Below are positions 56,541 through 64,000 of a DNA stretch of 64,000 bases, one piece after another. The DNA is from Begonia masoniana (lineage: Eukaryota > Streptophyta > Magnoliopsida > Cucurbitales > Begoniaceae): contig CM039502.1 of assembly GCA_022432975.1 (NCBI GenBank), positions 9,839,151-9,903,150 on the forward strand, given 5' to 3'. The notes below the pieces were generated by a model. It ran no database searches, was not told the origin of the DNA, and saw only the letters and a program-made list of their open reading frames with translations. Every line of letters begins with the position of its first letter. The stretch's first letter is position 1. The position numbers and the translations under genes were made by a program.

Positions 56541-57511
56541 TGACATGCTTTCAACCTATAGACAAAAGGCAAGCAACAAGTAAAAACATAAAACAAGTTC
56601 GGTAAACCGGTTTTACCCGAGAATACCCCAAATTCCAGATAGTATATCTTATTCTAACTAAGTCCAAATAAACTAAAACTTTAAGAGAATCTTACTCAAT
56701 GTGTGAACAATACACCTTTAAAATATCAATGCAAAAATCTCAGATTTTTAAAAGATATGTAAGAAACAATCTGAAGGGCTTAATTACTATGATTGAATAA
56801 CAATGGGTGGAGGAAGGCCGGCTGGTCGATAAGGTGATAAGTTGCACCTTCTCGAACTTGGCTTTCTCCTTGAAAGAGAAGCACTCCAACTAGCTATTGA
56901 GAGGGATGAAATACCATCTTGCTGAGTAGTCTCCACGCTAAAGAAAGGAGGAGGAAGGCTGTAATAAGGATAGCACAATTTGGCTCTCACAAATTGGCAC
57001 AAAAAGTCACTCAACACTCTCGAATATAACTCACCGAAAAAGGAAAAATGGAAGGAACGAAATGCTTCAAAGCAATCCATGATTTTTACATTCCAAAGTG
57101 TGCTAAAGGGATGTTAAGGATTGGTTTTATACCTCCTCTATTCAACACATTAGGTTACAAAATTAGGTGAAAAAGGAGCTGAAGATGGGTACCCAAAAGA
57201 GGGTGTACTCGGCCAAGCACCCTAGACGAGTACAAGCATTGTCTAGCCAATCATGGCATTGCTTTCCGTCTCACCAAATATCTTTTTGCATCAAGGTTTT
57301 TCCTCCCAAAATCACAGTCAATGTGCCATTTTGAAATGTACCAATGTTTGGCTTCCAAGTGCTAAAAAATAAACTAAAGGTTATGTCAAAACTAGGTAAA
57401 AAAAATAAAACTAAAAACTGATTATACTAAGTTGATTAAGGAAAACAAATTTCCTCTTCAACATGGTGATGTCCGAGGGTAACATCCTTGCTTGCGAGGT
57501 GGCATGGCTTC
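56541..57511 (-). mobile_element. LTR N (superfamily 2), interrupted by LTR P
   Basis: TGACATGCTTTCAAC start; 56800-56960 matches element G LTR 44090-44260; decayed palindrome AGGAAAACAAATTTCCT at 57439-57455. The U3 remainder probably lies at 60815-61080, beyond LTRs P and L. Confidence 0.55.
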
Positions 57512-58198
57512 TGATATGCCTAGGAATCCAATGACACGATTTTAAACTAAGGTACGTCAAATATCTAATCTTTTCTTTAAAAGTTTGTTAGTTTTACAGG
57601 TAAAGATCTTCTTAATAGCTTCGAGTGGAAGCCAAATTCCCAAAGATGAGGATAATTCCACGCATGCCCTTTGTTGGATGGCACTGTCAGGGTCTTTCAG
57701 CATTGAGGGGGAATTTGTCTTCCCTAAGACAACTTAAGTGTAGCCAATTATTATTTTTTTATTTTGTGGCCCGTTGCATTACACGTGCGAGTGGCCTAGG
57801 CGCTTTGACTAGTTTTTCTACGACCATTCTCTCTAACAGTTATTTCTTCTTTCTGAAACAATTACCTCGAGCATCTTTCAGTAGCTATTTAAACCCATTT
57901 TGTGGCTTTATAAGAAACTTTTGATCAACCAAATATAGTGAAGTTTTCTTTCAAAATTTGAAGTGTTCTTTGAACGTTTTTCTCTGGGTTTCTCGTAGGT
58001 GTGTGTGTAATATTAGATCGGGTTATCGCCATTGTCTGCCAAGTTCTGTTCTTGGAGGCTCTTATTTGCCATCCTTCTCTCCAATCATTCAAGGGATTGG
58101 AAAACAAAAAAAGGGTGGAAAAGCTTGCTTGGTTGCTGTAGTAGCCCTTCATTTTTCGAAGGACTCATCACCCGAAGGTGCCGTTGTTGGCTTTCAGG
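57512..58198 (+). mobile_element. LTR P (superfamily 2), interrupted by solo LTR L
   Basis: TGATATGCCTAGGAATCC; intron-like piece GTACGT at 57552 to TTTACAG at 57599 (48 bp, same size as in element A's LTR); palindrome GGGAATTTGTCTTCCC at 57709-57724; TTTATAAGAAACTTTTGATCA near 57907, matching 2064-2084 of element A's LTR. The right end, beyond 60649, was not found. Confidence 0.6.
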
Positions 58199-60649
58199 TG
58201 TAACACCCGGGAATTTGAGAGACAATAAAATGATAAGGTAATTATTTACTAAATAGTTGTTTTAATTAATTTAAAAGAAACGTGAATAAAATTGGTTAAA
58301 ATAATTGATTAATTAAATTGTGTTCGGATATTCTAAATGGAGAAATTAAGTTGGGTACGGGGTGAAGTTCAATCTACAAAATTTATAATTTAAAGACGGG
58401 AGTTAACGGAATTTTCGGAGGGGCCGATTTTACAGGAGGGCAAAACGGTAATTATATATTTTAATTTATGTTTTAAGAGAAAACATTATGTTTTCTCTTA
58501 AAACAGCAGAATGGCTTTTGAAAGCTATTCTGCCTTGCGAACGCAGCGAGCCCGACGCCGAGAGGGAAGGGAGACACGCGACCCTCCGACGGTGACCACG
58601 GCTCCGACCACCGTTCAGACTAGCGAACTCCGGCGAGCTGAAGCCAGAGCTCGGTTCTGCTTTCTCCGCGCCAGACCCGACCGAAAACAGGTAGAGTTTC
58701 TTCCCTGTTTTCGTTCTGCTTGTGGCCGTGAATGGCGAGCCAGCTTGGGCTCCGATCTCCGGCCATTTTTGGCTAATCTCGGCATCAAATGGCTGAGTTT
58801 GGACCGGCTATGGTCGCCTAGCCGTGAGGTGCCCAATTTGGGCGAAATTCAGTGAAGCCCGAGTTAGGGCATTTTGGGTTTTGCTTGATGCCTCGGGATT
58901 TTAGGTTAGATTATTCTAATTGAGGGTATATGTGGTCGATTGGTGATGAAATGAGTGTGAATTGATGAAAAATCGAAAAGGGGGAAAATTCCGGGAAAGG
59001 GCAGAATCGGGTTTTGCCTGATTTGACCTAGCTACGGTCGTTTGTTTTGAAATTTCTTTTGGCAGGTTAAAATAGGTTATTAGAGGAGTACGTGGCCGCT
59101 GGAATCGTTCGATTCTGATAACCGAAGCAAAAGTTATGCACGTTTGAAGTTTTGAGTCGATTTTTACCGAACCCGAATTAGTGGCCCGTTTAGTTAGGTT
59201 TTAATTGGATTAGACTAGAAATAGTAATTTGAGAGTAATTGGTGAATGTAGGCTTGATTTTAATGAAGCTTGAATGTTTGACATAGGTCGAGCCATATGT
59301 GACGTGATGTGCCAAAACCAGCAAGCTACGAACGACAGATAAGTTCTCGTGATCTTCTCTGGCCGATTGGCCTACACCGTACGTCAATGTCATCTCGAGG
59401 AATTTTGGTGATGTTTTGTTTAAATGCTTTGGTTGGGTAGTTAGGATAGGCTGCTTTAATAAGTTATGATTTATCGTCTTGAAGGTACATATGTTGTTAT
59501 TGTTTATCGTCTTGATGATACACATGTGGTTGTTTATCTATAATATGAATTGCTCATGCATCACGGTTTCAAATTATGCATAGAAAATGAATTTCCGCAC
59601 TATGTTAACATGTAAAGAGATGTGGCCTGAAAGGGGGCTATTGATCTATTGTGTAGGCCAAAAGGGGTCGGGCACAATACCACATCGAGATGTGGCCCGA
59701 AAGGGGGCGATTGATCTATTGTGTAGGCCAAAAGGGGTCGGGCACAGTACCACATCGCCCAAATCGAAATGCACTATGTTTTCATGTAAAGAGATGTGGC
59801 CTGAAAGGGGGCTATTGATCTATTGTGTAGGCCAAAAGGGGTCGGGCACAATACCACATCGTGATGTGGCCCGAAAGGGGGTTATTGATCTATTGTGTAG
59901 GCCAAAAGGGGTCGGGCACAATACCACATCGCCCAAAAATGATTTCTGAAACTCATACGCACAGCATGCATTTACATTTACGAGTCTTGCTGAGCCTTTA
60001 GCTCATAGTTGTTGTATGGTGTAGGTGACTACGAGGAGACAGGTGAGGACGAGATCCCTCCTCCCGAGGAATGATGCAGTTGACGGAGAATGCCCACGGG
60101 AGTGTATTGCGCAGTCGATGCTTGGCCTGACCCGTGGGGAAATATGTACGTGTTTTGAGGGTATCAGAACGTTTTAGGTTAATGGTGGGTTAGACAGATT
60201 TATTGTATAGCTAGATACATATTAGGTGGTTTGGATCTGGATAGGTTTATATATTGATGTTTTGAAATGTTTTAGAAATTGATTTTTATAGTCTTTAGTT
60301 TGATTTAAAAACAGGAGGATATGTTAAACTTTCAGACGGAACCACGCAGTTTGTTTTCATGAAAACGTGTTTTATTTAATTATGTCTCGAGTCGTTTCGA
60401 GTGAGAGTATAGGGCGGTTATACGTTGAATTGTATTGTGAAAAGTATGTTTGTTATGTAGGCAAAATTTGTATTATGAAATGGTAAAGAAGGGCGTTAGG
60501 GTGTAAAATGTTGAAGTTATATTTAGGTGATAAAAGAAAGAAGAATTGTTTTAAGCGCTTTATTAATTTGTTTTCCACTTAAACATTAAGTATAAAGGGA
60601 AAAGAAAAATTTCGTACGGGAAATTAGGAATAGTATGAGGGACGTGACA
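58199..60649 (+). mobile_element. Solo LTR L (2451 bp), mosaic of two LTR types
   Basis: TGTAACACCCGGG...GGGACGTGACA with near-perfect duplication TCAGG/TCGGG (58194-58198, 60650-60654). The first 1.08 kb follow the D/E/F type (hairpin 58506-58533, core about 59035-59190). From about 59335 on it follows family B (CCGATTGGCCTACACCGTA, GTGGCCCGAAAGGGGG, GAGGACGAGATCCCTCC). Donor site mutated to GATAAGT at 59338; acceptor GGTGTAG/GTGA at 60024. Confidence 0.88.
59618..59935 (+). repeat. 71-bp tandem repeat in solo LTR L
   Basis: Four copies of a unit starting GATGTGGCC(C/T)GAAAGGGGG at about 59620, 59690, 59791 and 59861; the second pair repeats the first with about 30 bp between. Family B LTRs have one copy (25934, 38038). 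The open frame through it is repeat-derived. Confidence 0.92.
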
Positions 60650-60654
60650 TCGGG

Positions 60655-61080
60655 CCAGCAGGTAAGTCTTCTCACCTAATTTTTGACTCATCTGGACCTA
60701 GTTTCTAATAGGTATAATCCTGGAATTTGGGGTATTTTTGGTTAAACTCGAGAGCACCGAACCTTTGAACATTGTTCTGAATTTTCTTGTCATTTACAGG
60801 GTCATTTTTATGTCAACTCCTCCAAGCCTTGAGCCTCCTTGGTCTTCAAGTATTCAAAGAGGGGGTTCTTAGATTGGGCCTCCTCAAGGTAGTGGGCTCT
60901 TGGGTGCTCCTTGGCCCTCTTTGGTTCTATGGGCTTGGCTTTCCTTGCAATTAGCTCATGCTTCATCATCTTGATGGGCCACTCCTTGGCTTATGATTTG
61001 GGCCTAAATGTCATTTGAGTCTCAAGAACCTTTCCTACAAAATGAGCACACAAGTTAGTATAGTTTTTAGTTTGTGTTCG
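60655..61080. other. Nested LTR remnants between L and I
   Basis: Left part continues LTR P after its insertion site. Right part (about 60815-61080), read on the minus strand, ends with an acceptor-like CATTTTGTAG near 61041, as in J's LTR, and has a short basic open stretch KMMKHELIARKAKPIEPKRA. I see no gene. Confidence 0.4.
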
Positions 61081-62266
61081 TGATGATCCAACCCCCAAAA
61101 AGAGTTAGCTCAAAACCCACAAAGAACTAAAGGTGCTCGGGTGATAGTGTGCTCTCAGATTTGTGCAAAAATGAGGATGAAGATGAGATCAAAATGAAAT
61201 GAAATAAAAAGATGAAATGTAGAGGAGTGTCTGAGGAAGAAAAGTCATGACAATGAAAACACAAAAAAATGAACAAAAATTGATGAAAAATTGTGGTGAA
61301 TGATAACCCCTTGGAGGCCCCCAAAGCTATCTTATGTTTTGCTTTGAAGCAAAGGTGTTTTCGCAAAGGAAACACCAACCACCTTGGGGAAGGTTTGCCT
61401 TCTTCAACCTATATGCTCTCCAAAGAGAGAGGAAGAAGAATGGTAAAAGATATTCAAGCACCTTTAGGCTTGGATATCAATGGAGATCTCGCTCCTTCAC
61501 GGTTTTGGCACAAACTGTGGACTCTAAGTGCAATGCTCAAATGGAAAACAAAATTCTATTCAAATTTAGCAAAAGGTTTCTACAAACACCAATAACCATG
61601 CTTAAATAGAAACTAGGTGGCTAGAGTTTTACAATGACCGTTGATCAAATGAATATGGGAATCATTTGTGCTTATGCTTCATGCAATGGTGAAGCTTCCT
61701 CCCTTGAAAAAGTTATCAAGTGCCCTCCTTGTGCCACATCATCAATCCTTGTGAGCACTACCTCTTGTCCTTGGTGCAAAGTCACAAATTCATGCCTCCT
61801 TTAATCTAAATCGTCATTGGTGCAATTGATGGAGCCTTGGATGCAATCTTCCTTCATAGCCTAGCATCATCCCATGAACTTAACCCAAATTAGCCACCAT
61901 CATACATCTAATCATAATCATTCAATCTAATCCTAACCACACAATCTAAATGCATGCATGTGACTCAAATGGCTAATTGTTTGCCAACATAAAAAAAAAG
62001 CTCATGTTTGTCAAAATAAAAACAAATAAATAGTTACACGGTGTCGAGGCCGGGAAGACAAATTTCCTTTGGGCCTTGAGTTGAATCCATCCGTGCATCC
62101 CAAGTCAAGGTGTGAAGTGTTTGATCCATGTCCATCAAGTAAGCTTTCCATGTGCATTCCTCCTATAAATTCATATCTGCAAAAGAGAACATGTAATGAG
62201 TAGAGAGAATAAATAAAGTTTGGGTCATTATTGGATTTTCATGTGATTGCGCCCCTAGGCATGTCA
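61081..62266 (-). repeat. Element I 3' LTR
   Basis: Minus strand TGACATGCCTAGGGGC...GGATCATCA, about 1186 bp, next to purine tract CCAGAGAGGA. Acceptor-like TTTTGCAG near 62177; palindrome GGGAAGACAAATTTCC at 62052-62067. The left end at 61081 is inferred from a TGATGATCC start. Open frames on the plus strand at 61293-61609 are not genes. Confidence 0.72.
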
Positions 62267-62718
62267 TCCTCTCTGGATGATTTGAGGATTTGACCTCAAA
62301 TCTATTGGTTGGCTTCCTTTCGATGATGTTCTCTCCCAAATTAGTACCAAGGGTCTCAACTAAACTCGCTAATATTTTAAACTTGAACATGATGAGGGTG
62401 TAGTCATCCATTAAGGTGTAGAGTTGAAATCCTTTCAACCACCAATAGTGTTCTTGATATAAACTCCAAATTTTGGGTGGTTGGGTGGTCTTTCCATAGA
62501 GTTTGTTGGTAAGGATGGGAGGATAGAATTCAAAAACTATGTCGATGGGCATTTGCTCGGTGGTGGAGTGAAGGTTTCGACAGTAGCAGAATGTTGCATG
62601 TGAGATATCTTCCTTATACCATTTTGACCACTGGGCTAGTCCTTCAAAATTATACCATTTTGACCACTGGGCTAGTCGTTCAAAATTATAACATCTTGAC
62701 CACTGGGCTAGTCCTTAA
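62163..62718 (-). CDS. Accessory ORF of element I, 3' end reading into LTR
   Basis: Open on the minus strand from about 62718 (first ATG 62552) to 62163. C-terminal block YWWLKGFQLYTLMDDYTLIM and RFEVKSSNHPERM match the element A ORF (YWWLKGLQLFTLM, RFEVKSSITRRG). Upstream, VFEFYPPILTNKL aligns with FYVSPTILYDLL of J and FYFMSRNILSNHL of A. The first 36 codons are three copies of a 12-residue unit (LAQWSKWYNFEG). The frame crosses the purine tract and enters the LTR. Function unknown. Confidence 0.5.
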
Positions 62719-62721
62719 AAA
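62614..62721 (-). repeat. 36-bp in-frame triplication in element I accessory ORF
   Basis: Units start at 62614, 62650 and 62686 (TTATAC(C)ATTTTGACCACTG); 36 bp, so the frame is kept. Product motif LAQWSKWYNFE, three times. Confidence 0.9.
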
Positions 62722-62851
62722 ATGGTGAACCTATCATCAACTCTTTGGGCAGAATACAATGGACTAATGATCATATTACCGATCCCAAAGATGCTCTCTC
62801 CACAAAAATTTTTATTGTCTTGATAGGGTAAATGCCAAATTGACTCTTCAT

Positions 62852-63500
62852 TCAAGAGGTATGACTTCCTATTTCATCCACCGCCTCTTCCCAAAGTTCG
62901 TTGGTTATTATTAAAGGTCGCAGAGCGGATACTACTTCAAAAAAAAGGTTTTGATACCAATTGATGTCGGAGTGTCCTTGTGTGGAATAACCTCTTAACT
63001 CATGTTTAGACATCAGAAAGGTTTCCTTGTTTTTCGCTCCTTTATGGATTGCTTTGTCTTGTGCTAATTGCTCAGGAGTCATAGGTAGTAATTTATTTGT
63101 TCTACCTCCAAACTCCAAAGTGTAATTGTTGAGAAACCCATCGTGGGTCGCCTTATGGTCGAATTGCCATGGCCGTCCTAATAAAAGATGGCTCGCCTTC
63201 ATTAGCACTACATTGCAAAGGATCAGGTCCTTATACTTGCCAATGGTGAAATCAGTGGTTACTTGTTCGCTCACTTTTATGCCATTTCTATCATTCAACC
63301 ATTTCAACTTGTATGGTTGAGGGTGTTCGACCGTTTGCAAGCCTAGCTTGTAGACCATTTCTTGCGAAGCAACATTCATGCAACTTCCACCATCAATTAT
63401 AAGGGAACACACTTTGTCCTTAACTACACAACGACTATGGAAAATATTTTCCCTTTGGCAGTACTCTATTGTATCCTTGGTTAGAAGTGCTCATCGAATT
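62852..63500 (-). pseudogene. pol: Aspartic protease region of element I
   Basis: Open from about 63480 through ATG 63412 to 62852. CVVKDKVCSLIIDGGSCMNV gives the protease active-site loop (DGGSC type, as in chromoviruses other than Tekay), then YKLKWLNDRNGIKVSEQV, HLLLGRPWQFDHKATHDG, and FLMSKHELR. In element G the next residues lead to DVFPEELP and RT; here the frame ends in unrelated sequence, so RT was lost exactly after the protease. The active site is intact by eye. Confidence 0.8.
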
Positions 63501-64000
63501 ACTAAGAGTAGAGGTCCGTCTTGAGGTGGACAATCATCACCATCGGTGCCACTCTCCTCTTTGATCTCCTCATCCATTTCCATGTCGTACTGACCATCGT
63601 CGTCCTCGCTTTCCCACTCACCAGTGGATTCCTTTTTCACCATTACTCTCCTATTAGGGTACTCTTTGGCATAATGGCCTTTTCACAAATATTTGTAGTA
63701 TTGGACTTCACGTGCCTTTTGAGTAGTGGGGTTGTTGACTAGGGCCTTATTTACGGGCTTGTCGAACTACTAACTTCCTTAGTGGGCCAATTATGGTTAA
63801 AAGGCCTCTTTTCATTAATGCTTGTAGTATTAGTAGTCTTGTTGAAATTTTGGGACCTAGATGTGAATTTAGAAGGATAATGACTTGCTTTCTTTTTCTT
63901 AAGTTGCCTTTCAATGGTGAAAGCTAGTTGGATGATGATATGCCCATGATCTCGATACATCGAGAACAAGTCAAGGTATGTAGTTATTTTTTCTATTTTA
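63500..64000 (-). pseudogene. gag: Gag C-terminal region of element I, zinc knuckle destroyed
   Basis: Minus strand: LAFTIERQLKKKK (63890-63930), a Ser/Thr/Asn linker, NHNWPTKEVSSS, then the knuckle region (about 63660-63715), which reads YYKYL-stop-KGHYAKEYPNRRVMV where G has CFKCLVLGHISSQCHNRRVMV: all three Cys are Tyr. An acidic EWESEDDDG and DEEIKEESG region follows. Confidence 0.78.

Larger units (their letters stand above)
61081..64000 (-). mobile_element. Element I: RT-less gypsy with gag, protease and accessory ORF
   Basis: Runs off the right edge. Minus-strand order in the window: gag basic linker and decayed zinc knuckle (63640-63969), protease (62852-63500), accessory ORF (62163-62718), purine tract (62267-62277), LTR (61081-62266). 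Protease and flanks parallel element G, but where G continues into RT this element goes to the accessory ORF. It is the link between G-type gag-protease and the RT-less A and J. Confidence 0.8.

Noticed and set aside
59587..59949. 120-residue frame with GLLIYCVGQKGSG repeats
   Set aside because: A readthrough of the 71-bp array in solo LTR L.

Overview
The window looks like heterochromatin of a flowering plant, probably a eudicot. It is a nest of LTR retrotransposons inserted into one another. I see no convincing host protein gene, no tRNA gene and no intact rRNA gene. Evidence for a plant: tRNA-Met type primer sites (TGGTATCAGAGC), Tekay/Del-like and other chromovirus Ty3/gypsy polyproteins, a Ty1/copia relic, and a Cassandra-type TRIM LTR carrying a 5S rRNA-like segment.

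Layout. 1-130: tail of an LTR. 131-2440: 3' part of a (+) element (A) with an unknown accessory ORF and its 3' LTR. 2441-11551: element C, a Tekay-like gypsy whose single gag-pol frame is broken by only two stops. 11552-23490: a family-B solo LTR (B1) split by element D (12563-22640, TSD GGTGA), a gag-only minus-strand element that itself holds solo LTR E (15462-18666, TSD CCTAG). 23491-24740: a further relic plus the tip of a minus-strand gypsy pol (element G). 24741-39338: element B (TSD TATTT), a decayed Tekay-like gypsy with solo LTR F (26515-29159, TSD AACTG) in its left LTR and solo LTR B' (35467-37825, TSD CCGTA) in its right LTR. 39344-44690: the rest of element G, interrupted by solo LTR M (41591-43058, TSD ATTGG). 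44691-55773: copia relic K, split by element J (48052-55494, TSD TTATC), a gag-plus-accessory-ORF element without reverse transcriptase; J's right LTR holds the Cassandra LTR (54481-54877, TSD GTTAA). 55774-61080: an unclassified repeat and nested LTRs N, P and L (58199-60649). 61081-64000: element I (minus), with gag, protease and the accessory ORF but no RT.

How the parts relate. Two LTR superfamilies account for almost everything. Superfamily 1 (B, B', C, D, E, F, L) has TGTAACACCC...TTACA-like ends. Its LTRs share a splice-like donor, branch-site and acceptor set and, in D, E, F and L, a hairpin and a conserved core. Superfamily 2 (A, G, I, J, M, N, P) has TGATGTGCC-like or TGACATGCC-like ends and a conserved 16-bp palindrome. 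C or B would be the natural helper class for gag-only D; G would be the natural helper class for RT-less A, I and J. The most novel signals are the accessory ORF conserved in A, I and J, the LTR-borne introns of superfamily 1, and the covarying hairpin.
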